This document shows, one piece after another, positions 1-7,935 of a stretch of 64,000 bases of DNA (positions are counted from its first letter, which is position 1; every line of letters begins with the position of its first letter). This DNA is from an uncultured Dorea sp. (GTDB lineage Bacteria > Bacillota > Clostridia > Lachnospirales > Lachnospiraceae). The notes under the pieces were generated by a model. That model saw nothing but the letters and a program-made list of their open reading frames with translations. It was not told the DNA's origin and made no database searches. Made by a program: the position numbers and the translations under genes. The DNA lies in contig CAJUMF010000015.1 of assembly GCA_910586965.1 (NCBI GenBank), positions 1 through 64,000 on the forward strand, given 5' to 3'.

Positions 1-71
1 TCTTACCAAAAAGGAGCCATTTATTTCCAAAGACACAACTTATTTTACACTACCGATTAGAAAGAATGGCT

Positions 72-686
72 TTAACGGCATCTTTTCTTTCGGATGGCCG
101 GTGTGTTCGGATAAAATCTGGCGGAAGTTTTCTTTTTTGAGCCAACCAGCTTTTTAAGCTGCCTATTAAATGCACTTTTGGATATTTCTTTTCTGTTAGA
201 ATTGTAATATCTTGTCTTATTGTCAAAAAGTGTTTTCCCTTTCTGAAGTTTGTGAACAATCTTACCCTTGGTTACCTTACGGTAATTGTCAAATACACCT
301 CCGGTTACATAACAAGATATGAACACACCTTTTTTCTTGTAATAGTAAAATTTCCCGCCATCCATATCTGCAGTCCCGACACGTGTTACCTTACCGTTTT
401 TATAAGTAAATATTCTGCAATATCCACCCATATGCGGAACGGAATTGTTATATAAAACTAATTCCGGAATATTATCTTTATCTATATAAATGAGTGAAAA
501 CTTACATTCTTTGGCGGGAACTTCCCAGTTTGCATCCCATGGGATCTTGTCTTTCGCAAGAAATTCTTTATATGCTTTAGCTGCTTTCTTTTTGGCAGGA
601 GCTGCATCTGCTTTCAGGCTTGGAACAGCCAGGAATACAGAAAATACGTATAATAATATGAGCCATATTTTTTTCCTTTTTAACAT
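72..686 (-). CDS. Secreted protein with DxDxDxxPEL motif, unknown function
   Basis: The 204-aa product begins with a clear signal peptide: KRKK, then a hydrophobic stretch to about residue 25, ending near ADAAPA. The mature part is rich in Lys and Tyr. It carries IDKDNIPELVLY, a calcium-loop-like motif seen in many Lachnospiraceae secreted proteins of unknown role. The divergent neighbour at 912 has the same signal-peptide layout and a matching motif (LNKDGTPELFLY), so the two are probably related. An AAAGGA-type ribosome binding site precedes the start. I do not recognise an enzymatic domain. A surface or extracellular binding role is only a guess. Confidence 0.7.
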   Translation of the reverse strand: MLKRKKIWLILLYVFSVFLAVPSLKADAAPAKKKAAKAYKEFLAKDKIPWDANWEVPAKECKFSLIYIDKDNIPELVLYNNSVPHMGGYCRIFTYKNGKVTRVGTADMDGGKFYYYKKKGVFISCYVTGGVFDNYRKVTKGKIVHKLQKGKTLFDNKTRYYNSNRKEISKSAFNRQLKKLVGSKKKTSARFYPNTPAIRKKRCR

Positions 687-723
687 TTTATCATTCCTTT
701 CATCTCAAGCTATAACGGACTAC

Positions 724-738
724 TGTTACATTGTAACA
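724..738. promoter_or_regulatory. Palindrome TGTTACA-T-TGTAACA, candidate operator
   Basis: A perfect 7+1+7 palindrome lies just upstream of the leftward gene, and a further half-site TGTTACA occurs at 813-819 nearer the rightward gene. The position between two divergent, related secreted-protein genes suggests a shared regulator binding site. No regulator gene is adjacent, so the binding protein is unknown. Confidence 0.4.
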
Positions 739-911
739 TATGGTAAACTGTCTGTGCAACTGTTCACGCAGGATTTTGCTTTTTCGCAATGGTTACTGAG
801 AACGGAGTGAAATGTTACATTTGCTTTCGTTTTATGAATGTAGTATTATAGAAACCAGAAAGGATTAATGAATGCAGATTTTGCAGCAGCAGAGAGAAGA
901 GGAGGAATCAT

Positions 912-1505
912 ATGAAAAAGCTTATAGCACGCATCTTGATTTTAGTTATGATTTTGACGGCGTTGCCGGTATGCCAGGCAGAAGCAGCGCCCAAATGGAA
1001 GAACGCATACAAAAAGGTATTGAAAAACTGGAGATTAGTAGAGAAATATAATGATATGTCTTATCTTAAGCAGTATTTTGGCGATGAATATGGATTTGAT
1101 AGATATTTTACCTATGATTTGAATAAAGATGGGACACCGGAATTGTTCCTTTATTCAACAACTATGGGGTTGACAGAGGTGTTGACTTATAAAAAGGGTA
1201 AAATGATTGCCCTGGGCTATGTAGATCTTTATGGAATAAAAAAGTCACAAAAAGCGATAGTTGTGAGAGGGCATTGGCACGGTGCAGGTGGTTCCGGTAA
1301 TAAAGAATGGGTGATTCATACGATGGGGAAGAAAAAATTGACCCAAAAGTATTATATTGATATATTAAACGGCAGGGTGGATGTCAATTACAGTGCGTCT
1401 ACAAAAAGTGCTTATAACAAGATTTATAAAAAATATGTGAAAGGTGCGACAAAGTTTAGCAAGTTTAAAAAATATAAATTGCCTAGTATGAGAGGATTAA
1501 AATAG
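912..1505 (+). CDS. Secreted protein with DxNxDGxPEL motif, unknown function
   Basis: The 197-aa product has a signal peptide (MKKLIARILILVMILTALP, cleavage near AEAAP). A basic, Tyr-rich mature domain follows with the EF-hand-like YDLNKDGTPELFLY motif. It is related in layout to the divergent protein at 72-686. The strong AGAGGAGGA ribosome binding site supports this start. The LRR-CAP gene begins 33 nt after the stop, so the two are likely co-transcribed and probably both extracellular. No catalytic motif is recognised. Confidence 0.75.
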   Translation: MKKLIARILILVMILTALPVCQAEAAPKWKNAYKKVLKNWRLVEKYNDMSYLKQYFGDEYGFDRYFTYDLNKDGTPELFLYSTTMGLTEVLTYKKGKMIALGYVDLYGIKKSQKAIVVRGHWHGAGGSGNKEWVIHTMGKKKLTQKYYIDILNGRVDVNYSASTKSAYNKIYKKYVKGATKFSKFKKYKLPSMRGLK

Positions 1506-1538
1506 AATATATTGCAAAAGAGAGAAAAGGTGAACGGA

Positions 1539-4226
1539 ATGAGAAAAAGGATTATAAAAGCATTGCTTATGGTGTGCGTGTCAGCTTGTGCGGTCTGTAC
1601 GGTATCAACAGTGGCGCTTGCAGAAGAAACAGAAGGTAAGACCGCAGAAGAGGAAGTTATATCAACGGAGCCAGCTAAACAAGATGTAGTGCCCCAGAAA
1701 GAAAGTGCTGCCAAGCCGTATGAACCGAAAGGAGAGACGGCGGGTCAGGCAGCGAAGCAGAGAGCAGGATCGGAGATGTCAGGAAATTGCGGAGAAGATG
1801 GGGATAATATCTCATGGTCTTTTGCGGAGGGTGTATTGACACTTGAGGGCAGCGGTAAAATGGCAGATTACCAAAGAGGTGGTCCGTGGAGTACTTATGA
1901 CCAGGATATTACAGAGATCAATATCAGTGAGGGAATCACTTATTTGGGACAGGCGGCTTTTTTAGGATGCAATAAGCTGACGGAAATTATATTTCCGCAA
2001 ACAATACAAAGCACAGGACAGGCAGTATTTTGTGAATGTAATAGCTTAAGAAATGTGACGCTGAATGAGGGGCTGGAAACGCTTCCTGAATATGTATTCC
2101 AGAGTTGCGCAATGGAATCTATCCTTTTGCCAAAATCGCTTAGAAGTATTGACCCTGTTGCCTTTTTGTACTGCAGGAATCTCCAGGCTTGTGAGGTGGC
2201 AGACGGTCACCCGCAGTTTGCGGTAGAGGACGGGATAGTTTTTAGTAAGGACAGAAAGCAATTGCTATTGTATCCGCAAGGAAAATCCCAGAACAGCTTT
2301 ACCGTACCGGATGGGGTGCAGGTTATTGGAAAATATGCTTTTGCAGATGCGGTAAATCTCAGCAGTATTGTTTTTCCCAAAAGCGTGACGGAACTTAAAG
2401 AGGGTGCTTTGACAAGAAGCGGGATTGAAAGTTTGGAGCTGCCGGATTCAATCACGAGTATGGAAGGCTGGATTTGTGATGAATGTCCTTCTTTGAAGTC
2501 TATATCAATTGGCAATGGTCTAAAGACATTGGGAGATCAGGCCTTTCAGTCATGCAACAGCTTGATTTCTATAGATTTTGGGAATTCTCTTGAAGATTTG
2601 GGTCTTCTGGCTTTTGCCCGATGCGCGGCACTGACGGAAGTTACAATACCGGAAGGTGTGAAGTACATAAAAAACGGAACGTTTGGAGAGTGCAATGCAT
2701 TGCGGCAGGTGTCATTGCCTGCAACGCTGGAGGAGATATGGTATCAGGCATTTTTTAATTGTTCGTCATTAGAAACTATCTCTTTGCCTAAAGCTTTGAA
2801 GGTGATCAATCGACAGGTCTTTTGGGGAACTGCATTGTCTGAAGTAACAATTCCGCCGTCTGTTACATTTATCGGGAAAGATGCTTTTCCGCGGGAATCT
2901 GTGCTGCACAATGAGAATCAGAACTTAGTAAGACAGGAGGATGGTACATATCTGGTGGCTATTCCTGTGACAATTTCCACGGAATATAGATATAAAGAAG
3001 CATTCCAGGTACTTGATCTGGTGAACCAGGAGCGCAGGAAACAGGGGATTGCAGATATAAAGATGGATCGGGAGCTTCTGGATGCGGCGATGCTCCGGGC
3101 GGCAGAGACATCGATTTATTTTTCCCATACCCGTCCTACGGGGCTGCAGTGCTTTACGGTAAGTGAGAAAATGTATGGTGAGAATATTGCGGCGGGGCAG
3201 GCCACGCCGGCAGGAGCAATGAACTCCTGGATGAATTCCGATGGGCACAGGGGGAATATCCTAGATGCAAATTATCAAAGCATTGGGATTGGTGCAGTGA
3301 AAGTGGATGGACAGTGTTATTGGGTACAGTGCTTTGGAGCTGGGGAAGTCGAGGAAGCAGCCGCTTCGGCATACCAGAATAAAACGGACAACACGACGGT
3401 TACTATCAGTGACAATGATGAAGAATTCCGTCCCGAATTGTATATGTATGATGACATTTTGGAGGCAGGGGAGGTGCAGACGGTGAGTTTCAGCTTTCAC
3501 AATACCTTTTGCCGGACAGCGATCAATCCTGTGTATGTCAGCTTCGAAAGTTCCAATCATCAAGTATGTACGATTTCTGAAAAAGGGGAAATGAAAGCTC
3601 TGCGTGCAGGCGAGAGTGAAATCAGGGCATCATTGAAAGGATTTCCGCAGATTCACGCTTCGGAAACAGTAGAGGTGATAAATTCCGAATACGGCGGGAC
3701 ATCAGCAAGGGTTTCGAAGCTTACGATATCAGGACTTTCTAAAAAAATTGCTGCCGGAAAGAAAGTGAAATTAACGGTGAAAGTGTCACCGGCCAACGCT
3801 TCTAAGAAGGTGAAATGGACGTCTGGTAATACAAAAGTAGCGACCGTTAGTAGTTCCGGCGTTGTTACCGTGAAAAAGAAATCCGGCGGAAAATCTGTGA
3901 CAATCACGGCAAAAGCAACAGACGGAAGCGGAGCTAAAGCAACTTATAAGATAACTTCTATGAAGGGTGTTGTAAAAAAGATAATCGTTTCCGGGAAAAA
4001 ATCTGTAAAAGCGGGGAAAACACTGAAATTAAAAGCCACAGTTAAAGCCTCCAAAGGGGCAAATAAAAAGCTGAAATGGACGAGCAGCAATAAAAAGTAT
4101 GCAAGTGTCAGCAGCTCCGGCAAGGTGAAGAGTTATAAGGCGGGAAAAGGAAAGAAAGTAAAGATAACAGCTATGGCTACAGACGGGAGCGGTAAGAAAA
4201 AATCGATAACGGTAAAGATTAAGTGA
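1539..4226 (+). CDS. Secreted BspA-type LRR / CAP domain / Big_2 protein
   Basis: A large exported protein of about 895 aa. The start at 1539 is preferred over the in-frame TTG at 1512 because AAAAGGTG sits just before it and the signal peptide (MRKRIIKALLMVC) begins there. After a low-complexity Glu/Lys spacer come BspA-type leucine-rich repeats (LRR_5, about residues 90-455; repeated TEIxxPxxxxxIGxxAFxxC units). A CAP/SCP domain follows at about 490-615 (LVNQERRKQG, FSHTRP, GENIAAG, GHRGNIL). The C-terminus holds lysine-rich Big_2-like Ig domains (KVKWTSGNTKVATVSSSG and a near copy). There is no LPXTG sorting signal, so it is probably secreted or bound through the basic Ig domains. Adhesion or host interaction is inferred from the family. 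Confidence 0.9.
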   Translation: MRKRIIKALLMVCVSACAVCTVSTVALAEETEGKTAEEEVISTEPAKQDVVPQKESAAKPYEPKGETAGQAAKQRAGSEMSGNCGEDGDNISWSFAEGVLTLEGSGKMADYQRGGPWSTYDQDITEINISEGITYLGQAAFLGCNKLTEIIFPQTIQSTGQAVFCECNSLRNVTLNEGLETLPEYVFQSCAMESILLPKSLRSIDPVAFLYCRNLQACEVADGHPQFAVEDGIVFSKDRKQLLLYPQGKSQNSFTVPDGVQVIGKYAFADAVNLSSIVFPKSVTELKEGALTRSGIESLELPDSITSMEGWICDECPSLKSISIGNGLKTLGDQAFQSCNSLISIDFGNSLEDLGLLAFARCAALTEVTIPEGVKYIKNGTFGECNALRQVSLPATLEEIWYQAFFNCSSLETISLPKALKVINRQVFWGTALSEVTIPPSVTFIGKDAFPRESVLHNENQNLVRQEDGTYLVAIPVTISTEYRYKEAFQVLDLVNQERRKQGIADIKMDRELLDAAMLRAAETSIYFSHTRPTGLQCFTVSEKMYGENIAAGQATPAGAMNSWMNSDGHRGNILDANYQSIGIGAVKVDGQCYWVQCFGAGEVEEAAASAYQNKTDNTTVTISDNDEEFRPELYMYDDILEAGEVQTVSFSFHNTFCRTAINPVYVSFESSNHQVCTISEKGEMKALRAGESEIRASLKGFPQIHASETVEVINSEYGGTSARVSKLTISGLSKKIAAGKKVKLTVKVSPANASKKVKWTSGNTKVATVSSSGVVTVKKKSGGKSVTITAKATDGSGAKATYKITSMKGVVKKIIVSGKKSVKAGKTLKLKATVKASKGANKKLKWTSSNKKYASVSSSGKVKSYKAGKGKKVKITAMATDGSGKKKSITVKIK

Positions 4227-4282
4227 TGACAAGATAAAGTACACACAGGCATGACAATAGTGTTCGGAAAAGGAGTGAAGTT

Positions 4283-5998
4283 ATGGCAAGAACAGTGGGA
4301 ATCGGAAGACAAGACTTTGAAAAATTACGAACAAGGAATAATTTTTATATCGATAAAACCCACTTTATCAAAGAGTGGTGGGAAGCCGATGATGATGTGA
4401 CATTGATTACTCGTCCGAGACGATTTGGGAAGACGCTGAACATGAGTATGCTGGAGAAATTTTTCTCAGTCAGATATGCCGGACGGGGGGAGCTGTTCGA
4501 AGGTCTGACTGTGTGGGAGGACAAAAAATACAGAGAATTACAGGGGACTTATCCGGTGATAAGTTTGTCTTTTGCCAATGTGAAAGAGTCTGATTACGAA
4601 GGAGCTAAATATTCAATTAATCAGATTTTAGAAGATTTGTACAGGACGAATATATTTTTGCTTGAGGAAGGCTTTCTGACTGAGAACGAGATAGAATATT
4701 TTCAGAGCGTAAACAGCGGCATGAGAGAAACAACGGCTGCCTGGGCCATCCACAGGATGTCGGGTTTTCTTTCGCGGTATTATGGGAAAAAGGTGATCAT
4801 CCTTTTAGACGAGTATGATACGCCGATGCAGGAAGCGTATGTAAGCGGGTACTGGGAGGAGCTGACCGGTTTTATCAGGAGTCTTTTTAATTCTTCTTTT
4901 AAGACGAATCCTTACCTGGAACGTGCAGTTATGACAGGCATTACGCGAGTCAGTAAAGAATCTGTTTTTTCAGATCTGAACAATCTGGAAGTAATAACGA
5001 CTACATCCGATAAATATGAAGATGTATTTGGCTTTACGGAAGAAGAAGTATTTGATGCATTGGATGAATTCGGAATGTCGGACAGAAAAGAAGATGTAAA
5101 GCATTGGTACGATGGGTTTACATTTGGAAACATAACGGATATTTACAATCCATGGTCTGTGATCAACTATTTGAGTAAGGGGAAATTTCGAACATATTGG
5201 GCGAATACCAGCTCCAATAGCTTGATTGGCAGATTGATTCAGGAGAGCAGTAAAAGTATCAAGCAATCATTTGAAAGACTTCTTGCGGGAGAGCATCTGA
5301 TTACTCCTGTTGACGAGCAGATTGTGTACAATATGCTTGGCGCAGACGAGGCGGCAATCTGGAGTCTTTTGTTAGCCAGCGGCTATTTGAAGATAATCAG
5401 AGTGGAGGAGTATGCAGAAAACGGTTCAGGAATAAATGTTCTTAATTGTGAACTGGCTGTTACAAACCTTGAGGTTCGATTGATGTTTGGCGGCATGATA
5501 CGGGGATGGTTTGCAGGGAATAGGTCTGATTATAATGATTTTATCAAAGCCTTGTTAGAGAACGATCTAAAAGCTATGAATGCCTATATGAACAAGGTAG
5601 CACTGGGAACATTCAGTTATTTTGATACGGGGAAGAAACCATCGGAAAGTGAACCTGAAAGGTTTTACCATGGATTTGTTTTGGGGCTGATGGTAGAGCT
5701 TAATGACAAGTATGTGGTTTCTTCAAACAGGGAGAGCGGCTTTGGCAGATATGATGTTGTTCTTGAGCCCAAAAATAAAAGCGATGATGCGATAATTATC
5801 GAATTTAAAGTGCAGGATGCAAATGATGGAGAAAAGGATTTATCTGATACGGTAAAAGCATCATTGAGGCAGATAGAGAATAAGAATTACGAAGCGGTTC
5901 TGCTCTCTAAAGGGATTGAGAAAAATCATATACGCAAGCTGGGATTTGCTTTTTGCGGAAAGCGAGTATTGATTGGCGATAATGCAGAAAAGCTATGA
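4283..5998 (+). CDS. AAA-ATPase-like / PD-(D/E)XK nuclease family protein (DUF1703 type)
   Basis: 571 aa. The N-terminal AAA-like part has NNFYIDKTHFIKEWW, a Walker A-like TRPRRFGKTLNMSM and Walker B IILLDEYDTPM. The C-terminal PD-(D/E)XK-like part has GRYDVVLEP...AIIIEFKVQ. This is the architecture of the AAA-ATPase_like plus PDDEXK_9 families, present in many copies in gut Clostridia and Bacteroidetes, with no settled function. This copy is intact. A related but wrecked copy of a different subfamily is at 38760-40154. GGAGTGAAG precedes the start. It may belong to a multicopy selfish or defence-related family; that is inference. Confidence 0.9.
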   Translation: MARTVGIGRQDFEKLRTRNNFYIDKTHFIKEWWEADDDVTLITRPRRFGKTLNMSMLEKFFSVRYAGRGELFEGLTVWEDKKYRELQGTYPVISLSFANVKESDYEGAKYSINQILEDLYRTNIFLLEEGFLTENEIEYFQSVNSGMRETTAAWAIHRMSGFLSRYYGKKVIILLDEYDTPMQEAYVSGYWEELTGFIRSLFNSSFKTNPYLERAVMTGITRVSKESVFSDLNNLEVITTTSDKYEDVFGFTEEEVFDALDEFGMSDRKEDVKHWYDGFTFGNITDIYNPWSVINYLSKGKFRTYWANTSSNSLIGRLIQESSKSIKQSFERLLAGEHLITPVDEQIVYNMLGADEAAIWSLLLASGYLKIIRVEEYAENGSGINVLNCELAVTNLEVRLMFGGMIRGWFAGNRSDYNDFIKALLENDLKAMNAYMNKVALGTFSYFDTGKKPSESEPERFYHGFVLGLMVELNDKYVVSSNRESGFGRYDVVLEPKNKSDDAIIIEFKVQDANDGEKDLSDTVKASLRQIENKNYEAVLLSKGIEKNHIRKLGFAFCGKRVLIGDNAEKL

Positions 5999-6040
5999 TA
6001 AGAGAAACAAAGAATAAGATATATGAATGATATTTTACGG

Positions 6041-6066
6041 ACCGGGGCAGAAATGCTCCGGTTTTC
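6041..6066 (+). terminator. Rho-independent terminator after AAA/PD-(D/E)XK gene
   Basis: ACCGGGGCA and TGCTCCGGT form a 9-bp stem (one G-T pair) with a short A-rich loop, followed by TTTT. It separates the upstream gene from the GRE operon. Confidence 0.65.
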
Positions 6067-6154
6067 CTGTTATTATGAAATATGTCTTGCGGCATTTGCT
6101 CACTATGTTCCGGAAAATACATAAAAAAGTGGAAGAAATGTAATATGGTTTAGA

Positions 6155-6182
6155 TTGTTAAAATGATTCCCTCAGATATAAT
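6155..6182 (+). promoter_or_regulatory. Promoter of the GRE operon (TTGTTA-16-TATAAT)
   Basis: A perfect -10 TATAAT (6177-6182) has TTGTTA (6155-6160) 16 bp upstream. The predicted start lies about 13 nt before the GGGAGG of the ROK gene, so the leader would be very short. The distal YesN-type activator encoded in the operon could act upstream of the -35; no binding repeat was identified. Confidence 0.5.
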
Positions 6183-6202
6183 AAAATCAGGGGAGGTGTA
6201 TC

Positions 6203-7084
6203 ATGTATATAGGAATTGACATAGGCGGAACAAAGACAGCGGTCGTTCTTGGAACGAAGAGCGGTCAGGTACTTGACAGAATTAGTTTTGACACAAAAGA
6301 AAAGGATGAAACGCTCCGGCAGATTTTAGATTCTGTTAAAAAGCTGATGAATGACAAGGTAAAAGCTATCGGCATAAGCTGCGGCGGACCATTGGACAGT
6401 AGAAAGGGAATCATATTGTCGCCGCCCAATCTGCCGGGGTGGGATAAGGTTGAGATCGTAAAATTGATACATGACCGGTTTTTTGTACCGGTCTATCTGC
6501 AAAATGACGCGGATGCGGGAGCGCTGGCGGAATGGTATTTCGGAAATGCAAGAGGTTACAGAAATGTTGTGTTTTTAACGTGCGGCACAGGATTTGGGGC
6601 CGGGCTGATCCTGGACGGAAAGCTGTATACGGGTACAAGCGGCAGGGCCGGGGAGATCGGTCATATCAGATTGTATGAAAAGGGGCATATCGGTTACGGA
6701 AAAGAGGGATCCATTGAAGGGTACTGCAGCGGAGGAGGGATTGCCAGGTACGGAAAAGGTACGGCAAGAGAACTGGCGGAAAGGGCGTATGCCGGCGAAG
6801 ATGAAGCATTGGAAATCTACAGGGAATTTGGAGAAAATCTGGGGAAAAGTCTGGCAATCCTGGCGGATCTGCTGAATCCGGAAGTCATAGTCATTGGAAG
6901 TATTTATACAAGGGCTGAAAAATTAGTGAAAGATTCTGTGCTTCAGAAACTTAAGGAGGAAGCACTGGATAGAAACTATAAAGATGTCAGAATCAGACCT
7001 TCAAAATTAGGAGAGCATATCGGAGACATCGCCGCGCTGTGCGTGGCGGCAGACGGATATCGGAATGGAACGGGGAGGAGATGA
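6203..7084 (+). CDS. ROK-family sugar kinase, zinc-ligand-less
   Basis: 293 aa. The N-terminal phosphate-binding loop IGIDIGGTKTAV and the catalytic region LQNDADAGALAEW (Asp102 expected as base) mark a ROK sugar kinase, followed by GxAGEIGH (Glu151, His154). The usual zinc motif CxCGxxGCxE is replaced by GYGKEGSIE (164-172), so the three Cys ligands are missing, as in some clostridial ROK groups. There is no HTH domain, so it is a kinase rather than a NagC-type repressor. It is the first gene of the operon, and its stop overlaps the activase start by ATGA. The likely role is phosphorylation of the sugar imported by the downstream ABC system, or of a GRE-pathway intermediate. Confidence 0.88.
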   Translation: MYIGIDIGGTKTAVVLGTKSGQVLDRISFDTKEKDETLRQILDSVKKLMNDKVKAIGISCGGPLDSRKGIILSPPNLPGWDKVEIVKLIHDRFFVPVYLQNDADAGALAEWYFGNARGYRNVVFLTCGTGFGAGLILDGKLYTGTSGRAGEIGHIRLYEKGHIGYGKEGSIEGYCSGGGIARYGKGTARELAERAYAGEDEALEIYREFGENLGKSLAILADLLNPEVIVIGSIYTRAEKLVKDSVLQKLKEEALDRNYKDVRIRPSKLGEHIGDIAALCVAADGYRNGTGRR

Positions 7085-7911
7085 AACAGATGAAAGGCAT
7101 TGTAACAGATATACAGCGGACATCCGTACATGACGGGCCCGGACTTCGGACTACGGTGTTCCTTAAAGGGTGCAATATGCGGTGTATGTGGTGCCACAAT
7201 CCTGAGACGCTCAAGAGAGAGCCGGAAATCATGTACTATGCTGAAAAATGTGTCCGCTGCGGAAAATGCGCAGAAGGGTGCCGGACCGGGGCAAGAGTAG
7301 TATGCGGAAAGGAATATGGAGCAGAAGAGATTTTGGACATTGCGGAAGAGGACAAGGTATATTACGGACAATCCGGAGGAATGACAATTTCCGGGGGTGA
7401 ACCGTCTGTGCAGCCGGAGTTTCTTATGGAAATTGTAAAGGAAGCAAAAAGAAGAGACATTCATGTGGGAATAGAGACGAATCTTTCTATGGATTTTAAC
7501 ATCTATAAAGGACTTTTGCCGTATATTGACTGCTGGATGGCGGATATCAAGATGTATGATGAGGATAAACATCAAAGGTATACAGGAGCTTCCAATAAAA
7601 GAATATTAAGTAATATCAGAGATTTGGATGATTATCTGAACCATAATCTGATCATCAGAACTCCTGTAATAGAAGGAATCAACAGTGACAGGAAAGAGCT
7701 TGATAGCATTGCCGGTTTTGTGGGAGGATTAAAAAACCTTTGGTATTATGAGCTTCTCCCTTATCATCCGCTGGGATTAAGCAAACAGATTGAGGGCGGT
7801 ATGGTTATGAAAAGATTTGAGGCTCCGGATAAGGAGAAACTGAAAGAGACGCTTAGGGAGCTTGGAAAGACTTATGGGATAATGGTAAAAATATCAAATG
7901 TGACAGTGTAA
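7081..7911 (+). CDS. Glycyl radical enzyme activating protein (radical SAM)
   Basis: 276 aa from ATG 7081, chosen because GGGGAGGAG lies directly upstream and the start overlaps the ROK stop. The radical SAM motif is C31-N-M-R-C35-M-W-C38, in the activase-typical context DGPGLRTTVFLKGC. One ferredoxin-like insert follows (C57, C60, C63, C67), fewer than the two auxiliary clusters of many GRE activases. GGMTISGGEP is the SAM-binding GGE motif. It would generate the glycyl radical on Gly691 of the next gene product using SAM and a [4Fe-4S] cluster, and it must work anaerobically. The GRE starts 24 nt downstream. Confidence 0.95.
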   Translation: MKQMKGIVTDIQRTSVHDGPGLRTTVFLKGCNMRCMWCHNPETLKREPEIMYYAEKCVRCGKCAEGCRTGARVVCGKEYGAEEILDIAEEDKVYYGQSGGMTISGGEPSVQPEFLMEIVKEAKRRDIHVGIETNLSMDFNIYKGLLPYIDCWMADIKMYDEDKHQRYTGASNKRILSNIRDLDDYLNHNLIIRTPVIEGINSDRKELDSIAGFVGGLKNLWYYELLPYHPLGLSKQIEGGMVMKRFEAPDKEKLKETLRELGKTYGIMVKISNVTV

Positions 7912-7935
7912 ATACATACAAGGAGGAAGTGGAGC

